Shown piece by piece: positions 14,508-22,109 of a stretch of DNA of 30,863 nucleotides. Location of the stretch: positions 1 through 30,863 of the IMG/VR virus record IMGVR_UViG_3300044984_000353; one strand, written 5' to 3'. Made by a program: the position numbers and the translations under genes. Every line of letters begins with the position of its first letter. The first letter of the stretch is position 1. Source of the stretch: a virus. The notes beneath the pieces are model-generated. The model had not been told where the DNA came from and ran no database searches. It worked only from the letters and a program-made list of their open reading frames with translations.

Positions 14508-14980
14508 AAATCTCAGACAAGTGTTTACACATGATCCGCCACCATGAGGGCGTGAGGGTAAACCCGTATAAATGTCCAGCAAAGCTTTGGACAATCGGGG
14601 TCGGCCATGTCATGTTCCCAGAGCAGGGAAAGCTCAAGATAGACCAGCGGGATGCGTTTACACCACCCGCAGAAGCCATGCGTAAATATTCAATGGAGGA
14701 AGTAGATGCAATACTTAGGGCAGATCTTGCTCGCTTTGAGAAAGGCGTGGCTACTTATTGTCCTGTGCCTCTTACTCAAGGACAGTTTGATGCGTTGGTA
14801 TCATTTTCCTTCAATGTGGGGCTAGGCACATTACAGCGTTCAACTCTGCGTCAGAAGGTATTGCGTGGTGATATGGAAGGCGCGTCAGAAGAACTCTTGA
14901 AGTATTGCATGGCGGGGGGTAAAATTCTCAAAGGGCTGCAGAAGCGTCGTATTGACGAACGGGCCGTGTTTCTATCCTAG
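14504..14980 (+). CDS. endolysin, T4-type lysozyme (GH24)
   Basis: This 158-residue muramidase hydrolyses the glycan strands of peptidoglycan. The family catalytic triad is visible with the proper spacing: Glu15, eight residues, Cys24, five residues, Thr30, in a LWTIGVGH context. Cys in place of the middle Asp is a known family variant. The FDALVSFSFNVG motif and the C-terminal RRIDERAVFL segment complete the fold. There is no signal peptide or SAR anchor, so export depends on the holin encoded just upstream, with which it shares an ATGA overlap. Confidence 0.93.
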   Translation: MKISDKCLHMIRHHEGVRVNPYKCPAKLWTIGVGHVMFPEQGKLKIDQRDAFTPPAEAMRKYSMEEVDAILRADLARFEKGVATYCPVPLTQGQFDALVSFSFNVGLGTLQRSTLRQKVLRGDMEGASEELLKYCMAGGKILKGLQKRRIDERAVFLS

Positions 14981-14988
14981 GATTGCCG

Positions 14989-16845
14989 ATGCCACTACAA
15001 AAAATCCTGTTTAAGCCGGGCGTCAACCGGGAGAACACACGTTACACCACCGAGGGCGGCTGGTATGAGTGCGACAAAGTCCGGTTCCGTCAAGGCACGC
15101 CAGAGAAAATTGGTGGCTGGCAACGCATCTCTGCAACCACCTTTTTAGGTGTATGCCGTTCGCTTTGGAACTGGGTGACGCTGGGTAGCCAGAACCTGAT
15201 AGGTGTTGGCACACACCTTAAGTTTTACATCGAGAACGGTGGCGCATATAACGACATCACCCCCTTGCGCAAACCGGCTGCAACGCTTGGCAACAATCCA
15301 TTTTCTACCACATCAGGCTCAACCACAGTAGTTGTGACGGATGCTACGGGAGGGTTTGCCAACGGCGCTTTTGTGACTTTTAGTGGTGCTACTGCAGTGG
15401 GCGGTTTGACCCTTAATGGCGAATTTCAACTTACAACGATTGGCGTAAGTGCTACTACCTACAGCATCACGGCGTCTTCTGCAGCTTCTTCCACCGCTAC
15501 GGGCGGCGGGGCGTCTGTTTTAGCGGCATATCAAATCAATCCCGGCCCTGAGTATGCAATGCCTTTAGTGGGTTGGGGCGCTGGTTCTTGGGGCTCAGGC
15601 ACATGGGGTCTTGGTTTCACCTCTGTAGATGCATTGCGTATCTGGAACCAGAATAACTTTGGTCAAAACTTAATCTTTGGCCCGCGGGGCGAGGGCCTTT
15701 ACTATTGGGATGCCAGCACCAGCTTGACAACCCGTGGCGTACTGGTGTCTTCACTTGCTGGCGCATCTGATGTGCCGCTGTATCAAAACTTTTTATTGGT
15801 ATCAGACATCAGCCGTTTTGTAATTGTCTTTGGCACAAACGACATTACAGATTCAATTCTTGATCCGATGCTTATTCGTTGGTCTGATCAAGAAGATCCG
15901 GTGCAGTGGACCCCGGCTCCTACAAACCAAGCAGGCAGCCTTCGCTTGTCTCACGGCTCACAGATCGTGACGGCTGTTCAGACACGTCAGGAGATTGTGG
16001 TCTTCACTGACTCCAGTGTGTATTCGCTGCAGTATTTAGGTCCTCCTTTTATTTGGGGATCTCAGCTCTTGGGCGACAACATTTCCATCATGGGCCCGAA
16101 TGCAGTAACTTCTGCCTCTGGTATCGTTTACTGGATGGGCATTGACAAGTTTTACTCGTACGATGGCCGCATTCAAACGCTCAATTGCGACCTGCGCCGG
16201 TTTGTGTTTCAAGATCTTAATAAGGCTCAAGCAGAGCAGATTGTTGCAGGCACTAATGAGGGTTTTAACGAAGTCTGGTGGTTCTACTGCTCTGCTAACA
16301 GCGTAGAGATTGACAAGTATGTGGTATTTAATTACTTAGAAAATATTTGGTATTACGGCACAATGAAGCGCACAGCGTGGCTTGATTCGGGCTTGTCGGA
16401 TTACCCAATTGCGGCCACATACGAAAAGAATCTTGTCAATCACGAGCAGGGAATCAACAACAATGAAACGGGCACCGAGCTACCAATCGAGGCATACATT
16501 TCATCGTCTGAGTTTGACATCAATGATGGTCACAACTTTGGTTTTGTTTGGCGGATATTGCCTGATTTGACGTTTGAGAATTCTGCGAATTCACCCGCAG
16601 GCGCTGTGCCTACTGTGACAATGGACCTGTATGGCTTAAGCAATTCGGGCTCTGGCGTAACAAGCAGCGCGGGCCAATCGGTTCTTAAGGGATCCAGTTA
16701 TGTGATCACTGAAGAGTTCACGGGACAGATTTACACGCGAGTGCGTGGTCGTCAGATGATTTTTAAGATCAGCTCTAACCAACTCAATACAACGTGGCAG
16801 ATCGGTGCGCCTCGTATCGACATTCGCGCAGACGGTAGAAGATAA
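14989..16845 (+). CDS. tail nozzle protein, P22 gp10 / T7 gp12-like
   Basis: The start is ATG 14989 with AGGA six bases before; a TTG at 14983 has no ribosome site. The 618-residue protein opens with the typical KPGVNRENTRYTTEGGW and KVRFRQGTPEKIGGWQ segments of tail-nozzle proteins. Propeller-like blocks follow (FGPRGEGLYYWD, RWSDQEDPVQWTP, VVFTDSSVYSLQY, VYWMGIDKFYSYDG). Residues about 101-180 form a Ser/Thr/Gly-rich inserted beta domain. GWGAGSWGSGTWG (from about residue 195) echoes the N-terminus of the giant repeat protein. The protein would form the hexameric tube below the adaptors, the DNA exit channel. It abuts the next gene as TAAATG. Confidence 0.85.
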   Translation: MPLQKILFKPGVNRENTRYTTEGGWYECDKVRFRQGTPEKIGGWQRISATTFLGVCRSLWNWVTLGSQNLIGVGTHLKFYIENGGAYNDITPLRKPAATLGNNPFSTTSGSTTVVVTDATGGFANGAFVTFSGATAVGGLTLNGEFQLTTIGVSATTYSITASSAASSTATGGGASVLAAYQINPGPEYAMPLVGWGAGSWGSGTWGLGFTSVDALRIWNQNNFGQNLIFGPRGEGLYYWDASTSLTTRGVLVSSLAGASDVPLYQNFLLVSDISRFVIVFGTNDITDSILDPMLIRWSDQEDPVQWTPAPTNQAGSLRLSHGSQIVTAVQTRQEIVVFTDSSVYSLQYLGPPFIWGSQLLGDNISIMGPNAVTSASGIVYWMGIDKFYSYDGRIQTLNCDLRRFVFQDLNKAQAEQIVAGTNEGFNEVWWFYCSANSVEIDKYVVFNYLENIWYYGTMKRTAWLDSGLSDYPIAATYEKNLVNHEQGINNNETGTELPIEAYISSSEFDINDGHNFGFVWRILPDLTFENSANSPAGAVPTVTMDLYGLSNSGSGVTSSAGQSVLKGSSYVITEEFTGQIYTRVRGRQMIFKISSNQLNTTWQIGAPRIDIRADGRR

Positions 16846-17490
16846 ATGTCTGGCGGTCGCATCATTAACCCCGCAGTTCCCAACTTACCACTGGGTACGC
16901 AAGAATACGAGCGTCGATATCAGGATCAGTTTACCAACGTCTTGCGTCTGTACTTTAACCAGTTGCGCAATGCTATAAGTGAACTGTTTAGTAGTGATGG
17001 GGGTAAGTACATATCGTTTCCATATGGGGCGTTTTCTGACTTTACAGACCAAACAACCACAATCAACACGGCAACCCTGATGGCACTGTCTGTAACGGAC
17101 TTTTCCAATGGAGTAACGTTAACTACTGGATCAAAAATAACGGTAGCTAATCCGGGCATATACAACTTGCAGTTTAGCGCGCAGCTTCAAAATTTAGATA
17201 ACGCCCCACAAGACGTGTTTATTTGGTTAAAGCAAAATGGAGTAGATATTGTTGGCTCGACTGGTTTGGTTGGAATGCCGGCAAGAAAAAGTGCTGGCGT
17301 TCCTTTTCACGACATCAAGGGCTGGAATTACTATTTGTCAATGAATGCCGGGGATTACATCCAGATTTACTGGTCAACCACTAATGTAGACGTGACAATT
17401 CAAACTTACGCGGCATCTGGAACACCCACAAAACCGTCAACCGCTTCTGTTGTAGCCACACTTTCATTTGTGTCTGCGCTTCCAACCTAA
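16846..17490 (+). CDS. distal tail protein with jelly-roll-like domain
   Basis: This 214-residue protein has an N-terminal helical part (YERRYQDQFTNVLRLYFNQLRNAI) that probably docks on the nozzle. A beta-sandwich of about 140 residues follows, with GIYNLQFSAQLQN, DVFIWLKQNG and DYIQIYWSTTNVDV, resembling C1q/TNF-like or carbohydrate-binding jelly rolls. It starts at the base after the nozzle stop. In related phages such proteins lie at the tail tip. A receptor- or glycan-binding role is a reasonable inference but not proven. Confidence 0.68.
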   Translation: MSGGRIINPAVPNLPLGTQEYERRYQDQFTNVLRLYFNQLRNAISELFSSDGGKYISFPYGAFSDFTDQTTTINTATLMALSVTDFSNGVTLTTGSKITVANPGIYNLQFSAQLQNLDNAPQDVFIWLKQNGVDIVGSTGLVGMPARKSAGVPFHDIKGWNYYLSMNAGDYIQIYWSTTNVDVTIQTYAASGTPTKPSTASVVATLSFVSALPT

Positions 17491-17526
17491 TACAATCAAA
17501 CAAACATTTTCCTCTAAGGAATTAAC

Positions 17527-20175
17527 ATGGCCACAGCACCTCAAGCAGCAATGGAAATGCCACAACAAGGCGCAAATCCATACGAAGATCCAAATACGAT
17601 GGCCATCTATGACCAGATGCGCCAGTCGATGTCGCCTAAAGAATTTGGGGATGAGCTTTTGGCAGGAGCCTCGCAAGTTGACCCGCAGGCCATGGCCCAG
17701 TTTAGAGAGGAATTGAGCCAGATTGATCTGTCGCCAGAAGAGCTTGACGCGCTCAACGACATGGTTGATGAGGTGATTGCTAGTCCTGAGCAGTATGCTG
17801 CGCTTCGGGAAAAGTACTTAAAGATGGGTATGCCAGAGGAGTTGTTGCCAGAGCAGTTTGATGGCCAATTCTTTGCTGCCTTGAACATGGCAATAGATCA
17901 ATTGATTGCGGAGCCTGCGGGCGTTCAAGCTTTTGCCAAAGGCGGTATTGCTGAACTTAAGCCCATTGCCAAAACAATTGCCAGTTATGGCCGTAATGGC
18001 GACACCATGCTGGCACACATCACCCCTGCCGAAGCACGCATGCTGCGCCGCCGTGGTGGCTCGGGCACCACCAACCCTGCCACTGGGCTACCTGAGTTTT
18101 TCTTGAAGAAGGCTTTTAAGAGCCTTGGTAAGGCAGTTAAAGGTTTTGTCAACAGTACCGTGGGCAAGATTGTCACGACTGTTGCCCTTGGTTTCTTCTT
18201 AGGCCCTGCTGCTGCAAGTATGTTGGGCGCTACGTCTACTGCAGCCGTAGCCGCGGTCAGCGGTTTTGTAGGCTCGGCAGGCTCCACGCTTCTTGGTGGT
18301 GGCAACCTGAAAGACGCTTTGAAAGCCGGTGCTGTTGGCGGTTTGACTGCTGGCGCTGGTGCAGGGATCATGGGTGGATCAGAGGCTTTTGCTTCAGGCA
18401 GTTATACCGGCCCAACTACCATCAGTGGTCAGTATGACAGGCTTATGGGCACTCCTGCTGCCCCTGCCGCTCCTACTGGTCCTGCTATTTCTCAAACAGG
18501 ACAGGTAGCGAACATGGCGCCTAATCCTGCGGACGCCACTCAGTTTGAGGGGTCCTTGGCAAAAGCTTCTGCCCCCACTAGTTCGTCGTTCATGGACACA
18601 GCAAAGGATTTCTACGACAACAAGTTATTCCCCTCTGATATTCAAAAGGGAGCTCTTCCAAATGCGCAGGCCGCTGCGAATGCGGCAGTAGAAGCACAAA
18701 GCAAAATTCTCCCTGCAAGTATTACAGGCGAAGCACGTTCTGCTTTGTTAAAAAATACGTATGACAGTGCACTTAAAGCAGCGATGCCCGGAGTCCTTAG
18801 TACTTACGGCCCGATTACCGCGGCAGGTATTGGCGCTATTGGTGCGTTTGGTGGATTTGAAGCCAAGGACGCTGAGGCATCTAAGATTAAGCCTGAGTTG
18901 TTGAAGTCTGCCACTGATCGTATTGCAGAAAAGGGCAAGCAAAAAGAATATTATGTTCAAAACCTGCCCGGTGTGAAATACGACGAGTTTGGCGCGCCTA
19001 TTTACGGTCAATACAATCCGTTGCCCACGGCTCCCGCATCAACTACCCCAACAAGTAATTTTGATCTACCCCGCACGATTGGTGGGATTGGTTCTTTGTA
19101 CACGCCTCCTTCCGGCACAATGGGCACACAACAACCAATTGCACAGCCTTACAACACTGCATCGATGTACACAAATCTGATGCCACCGCCTCCTCCTAAA
19201 TATGCCGAGGGAGGCGATGTTAAGCCCTCTGCCGAGAGTGCTGCCATGATAGATGCGCAGCGGGCCGCCATGATTGCTCAGGCGCAAGCGCTTGGGCAAA
19301 CTGGTTATACCCCTACAAACCCCGGAAGCTATGGGGTAGAGCGGGGCTCGTATACGCCATCCACGGGATTTGCAGAATTTACGCAACAATATATGCGTAA
19401 CAACCCTGCACCGGTGACGCGTGCTTCGACCACAACATCAACCCCAACATCAGCCCCAGTCTCGCCTGCACCAACAGACAGCACGGGCACCGCTGCCCCA
19501 ACCGTAGCCGCAACCTCCGCCCCGACTACGATAATCGATTACGCTCAACAGCAGTTGGACGACAACTATCTGTCTAGGATAAACCCTGTTCAGCCTCCAG
19601 TGGATAACTTTCAAACATCGATAGATAATTTGCAGACTTCGATGGGTGGCTACCAGCCTCCGATGGATAACTTCCAGACTTCAATGGATAACTTCCAGAC
19701 TTCGGTGGGGGGTTACCAGCCTCCGATGGAGACCTTCCAGCCTATGGCAGCTGCCTCTCAGCCCGCGATAAATACTTATCAGCCTACATATCAAGAGCCT
19801 TCATATCAAGAGCCTTCATATCAAGCGCCTACTGTTTATGATTACGCTGGTTTAAATACTGGCGGAGGCGGAGGTCCTCTCCAAGACTCTTATAGTCCTT
19901 TTGGGGAATCTAGTCTTAACAATGATTTTATGCAGTCGTCATTTAACGCCGGAGGTATTGCTTCTTTGCGCTCGGGGGGTTATCCTCGACGTACCGGTCA
20001 AATATCTGGCCCGGGGACCGCGACCTCTGATTCAATCCCTGCAATGCTGTCTGACGGCGAATTCGTAATGACTGCCAAAGCCGTCCGCGGCGCAGGCAAA
20101 GGCGATAGACGCGCAGGCGCAAAACGCATGTATGCGCTAATGAATCAACTTGAACAAAACGCAGCACGGGGATAA
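17527..20175 (+). CDS. large ejection/internal virion protein with GEFV C-terminus
   Basis: The 882-residue protein has an acidic helical N-terminus (about residues 20-130) and a FAKGGIAEL motif from about 136. A conserved GDTMLAHITPAEARMLRRRGG segment is followed by a hydrophobic Gly/Ala-rich stretch at about 206-290 that could enter membranes. A long Pro/Thr/Gln-rich linker (about 295-800) includes short tandem repeats, YAEGGD from 559 and FNAGGIASL from 806. The end has SDSIPAMLSDGEFVMTAKAV, a signature shared with many tape-measure or ejection-type proteins. With its neighbours it probably forms the ejected channel proteins. It has AAGGA upstream and a two-base gap to the next gene. Confidence 0.72.
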   Translation: MATAPQAAMEMPQQGANPYEDPNTMAIYDQMRQSMSPKEFGDELLAGASQVDPQAMAQFREELSQIDLSPEELDALNDMVDEVIASPEQYAALREKYLKMGMPEELLPEQFDGQFFAALNMAIDQLIAEPAGVQAFAKGGIAELKPIAKTIASYGRNGDTMLAHITPAEARMLRRRGGSGTTNPATGLPEFFLKKAFKSLGKAVKGFVNSTVGKIVTTVALGFFLGPAAASMLGATSTAAVAAVSGFVGSAGSTLLGGGNLKDALKAGAVGGLTAGAGAGIMGGSEAFASGSYTGPTTISGQYDRLMGTPAAPAAPTGPAISQTGQVANMAPNPADATQFEGSLAKASAPTSSSFMDTAKDFYDNKLFPSDIQKGALPNAQAAANAAVEAQSKILPASITGEARSALLKNTYDSALKAAMPGVLSTYGPITAAGIGAIGAFGGFEAKDAEASKIKPELLKSATDRIAEKGKQKEYYVQNLPGVKYDEFGAPIYGQYNPLPTAPASTTPTSNFDLPRTIGGIGSLYTPPSGTMGTQQPIAQPYNTASMYTNLMPPPPPKYAEGGDVKPSAESAAMIDAQRAAMIAQAQALGQTGYTPTNPGSYGVERGSYTPSTGFAEFTQQYMRNNPAPVTRASTTTSTPTSAPVSPAPTDSTGTAAPTVAATSAPTTIIDYAQQQLDDNYLSRINPVQPPVDNFQTSIDNLQTSMGGYQPPMDNFQTSMDNFQTSVGGYQPPMETFQPMAAASQPAINTYQPTYQEPSYQEPSYQAPTVYDYAGLNTGGGGGPLQDSYSPFGESSLNNDFMQSSFNAGGIASLRSGGYPRRTGQISGPGTATSDSIPAMLSDGEFVMTAKAVRGAGKGDRRAGAKRMYALMNQLEQNAARG
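19591..19743 (+). repeat. short tandem repeats in the ejection-protein linker
   Basis: Copies of a segment coding for (D/E)NFQTS and GGYQPPM alternate about five times, with near-identical DNA (for example ATGGATAACTTCCAGACTTC). It marks a variable, probably disordered spacer. Confidence 0.75.
19786..19830 (+). repeat. 15-nt repeat, three copies
   Basis: Units at 19786, 19801 and 19816 (TCATATCAAGAGCCT and close variants) encode Tyr-Gln-Glu-Pro-Ser-type pentapeptides. Near-perfect DNA identity indicates recent slippage within the same Pro/Gln-rich linker. Confidence 0.8.
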
Positions 20176-20177
20176 AG

Positions 20178-22100
20178 ATGGCAACTACCGTCCAAGAACA
20201 GATAAGCCGGGAAGCACCGGACATTGAGGAACGTAAAGTTGCCTTAATGGCAGCGGCAAAAGCGCAGGTAGACGCAGCTAACGCTGCCGCCGCGCAAGGC
20301 AGATACCTCACCCCTGACTACAAAGTACAGGGGATGACTCGCGACCAGTTGGATGCGCTCCAACTGGGCCGTCAAGGCATTGGTGCATACCAGCCGTATA
20401 TGACTGCCGCGGCACAGGGCACTGCAGCCGGCGCCAGAACATTAGGTGAAGCAGCCGATGTGTTGCGCGGTGCAGATACCCGTGCTCAGTTTGGCGCGGC
20501 CCAAGCAGCGATGAATAAGGCTGCCGTTCCTATCGATCAAATGACAGCGGCTGCGAATTTGACCAGCCAAGGTGTTCCTTTGATTCAGCAGGGCGCTCAG
20601 GGCATGGCAAATGCCCAGAATTTGGCGCTTGCTTCTACCAACCAGCCCGGTTTCCAACAAGGTATTGGCGCGTTGTACGGCGCGGCAGATGCTGCAAGAT
20701 CCGCTGCTAGATTAGGCCCTGCACCGACTGCACAGGCCGCTCAGTTCCAAGGCCCTCAAAACGTTAATGCACAGAATGTCAATGCGCAGGGGATCATGGC
20801 CGCGCAGACCGGATATAACCCTAATCTGCAAGCTTTCCAAATGGGCCCCGCAGAGCGTGTTCAAGCGCAATCGATTACTGCACCGGGCACCGCGCAGCAA
20901 TACATGTCCCCCTATCAACAGGCGGTGACTGATATTGGTGTTCGTGAAGCACAGCGCCAAGACGATATTGCACGTCAAGGCCGTAATGCTGCTGCTGTTA
21001 GATCGGGCGCGTTTGGCGGTTCCCGCCAAGCGATTATGGAATCAGAAGCTGCACGTAATTTGGCACAGCTTAAAGCCGACATCCAGAACAAAGGTTCTCA
21101 AGAGGCCTACATGTCGGGCCAGCAGCAGTTCAACGCCGAGCAACAAGCGCGGCTCGCGGCCCAGCAAGCAAATCAGCAGGCAGGTCTTACTGTGGGTCAA
21201 CAGAACCTTGCTGCTCTGCAAAATACACAGCAGTTGGGCACACAGACTGGGCTGCAGACTTCTTTGGCAAACCTGTCAAGTCAGCAGCAAGCCAACGTTC
21301 AAAATGCAGCAAACGCTTTGCAGGCGCAGGGCATGAATCAACAAGCGGCCATGCAAGCCGCTTTGGCAAATCAGCAGGTTGGTTACAACACCAATATGCA
21401 GAATGCGCAGATGCAGCAGCAAGCAAATCTTGCTAATCAAGCGCTACAAGGCCAGTATGGATTGTCGGGTGCACAGTTTGGTTTGCAAGCCGCTCAGCAA
21501 CAAGCTGCCGCAGGCACTGGCCAGATTGGCGCTACTGCTCAGCAGGCAGGTCTTCAGCAAAACGCTGCAAATATGTACGGCAACTTGGCGGGCCAACAAG
21601 CCGGTCTTGCAAGTATGTATGGCAACTTGGGCGCACAGCAGGCCGGTATTTTGGGTCAGCAGTCACAACTCAACCAATCTCTTGGTCAGGGTATCGGCAG
21701 CTTGGCTTCTCAGCAGTTTGGTGTGGGCCAAAGCATATCGCAAGGACTGGGTGCTCTGGGCACACAACAGTCCAACGTTGGTATGCAACAGGCCGCTTTG
21801 GGTCAAAACGCACAAGCGTTGGGTCAGCAAGACACTAATATGCTGTTCAACCTTGGCTCAGCGCAGCAGAGACAGCAGCAGTCCGAGATTGATGCCGCTC
21901 GTCAGAATGAGTTGACAAAGAACATGCAGCCATATCAGCAGATGGGCTACTTGTCCGACATTTACAGAGGCGCACCAACCTCACAGATGGCGGTCACGAC
22001 ACAGAGTCAGCCCACGCCGAGCCCATTCATGCAAGCCGCAGGTTTGACTTTGGCAGGCGTTACAGGCACCGCCGCTGCCAAACAAGCCGGAATTATTTAA
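20178..22100 (+). CDS. Gln/Ala-rich ejection/internal virion protein
   Basis: This 640-residue protein is extremely rich in Gln, Ala, Asn and Gly. The N-terminal 200 residues are helical. A conserved central block at about residues 241-300 has YMSPYQQAV, REAQRQDDIARQGRNA and SGAFGGSRQAIMES, which I recognise from large virion proteins of aquatic podoviruses. The C-terminal half is a long run of Gln-rich, heptad-like repeats with AQQAG and MYGNL steps, ending in a short hydrophobic segment (LTLAGVTGTAAAK). Such helical proteins are packaged inside the head and injected with the DNA. No lytic transglycosylase motif is seen. Confidence 0.7.
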   Translation: MATTVQEQISREAPDIEERKVALMAAAKAQVDAANAAAAQGRYLTPDYKVQGMTRDQLDALQLGRQGIGAYQPYMTAAAQGTAAGARTLGEAADVLRGADTRAQFGAAQAAMNKAAVPIDQMTAAANLTSQGVPLIQQGAQGMANAQNLALASTNQPGFQQGIGALYGAADAARSAARLGPAPTAQAAQFQGPQNVNAQNVNAQGIMAAQTGYNPNLQAFQMGPAERVQAQSITAPGTAQQYMSPYQQAVTDIGVREAQRQDDIARQGRNAAAVRSGAFGGSRQAIMESEAARNLAQLKADIQNKGSQEAYMSGQQQFNAEQQARLAAQQANQQAGLTVGQQNLAALQNTQQLGTQTGLQTSLANLSSQQQANVQNAANALQAQGMNQQAAMQAALANQQVGYNTNMQNAQMQQQANLANQALQGQYGLSGAQFGLQAAQQQAAAGTGQIGATAQQAGLQQNAANMYGNLAGQQAGLASMYGNLGAQQAGILGQQSQLNQSLGQGIGSLASQQFGVGQSISQGLGALGTQQSNVGMQQAALGQNAQALGQQDTNMLFNLGSAQQRQQQSEIDAARQNELTKNMQPYQQMGYLSDIYRGAPTSQMAVTTQSQPTPSPFMQAAGLTLAGVTGTAAAKQAGII

Positions 22101-22109
22101 GGACGCACC

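Noticed and set aside
14983-14988. TTG start for the tail nozzle gene
   Set aside because: AGGA lies directly against it with no spacing, but six bases before ATG 14989.
17527-20175. Tape-measure protein of a long-tailed phage
   Set aside because: The GEFV C-terminus occurs in tape measures, but there are no tube, chaperone frameshift or baseplate genes, and the tail nozzle and adaptors point to a short tail.
21379-21915. Overlapping 178-codon + frame in the Gln-rich gene
   Set aside because: It is an out-of-frame product of Gln/Ala codon repeats (CAG, GCA), with no own ribosome site and an implausible composition.
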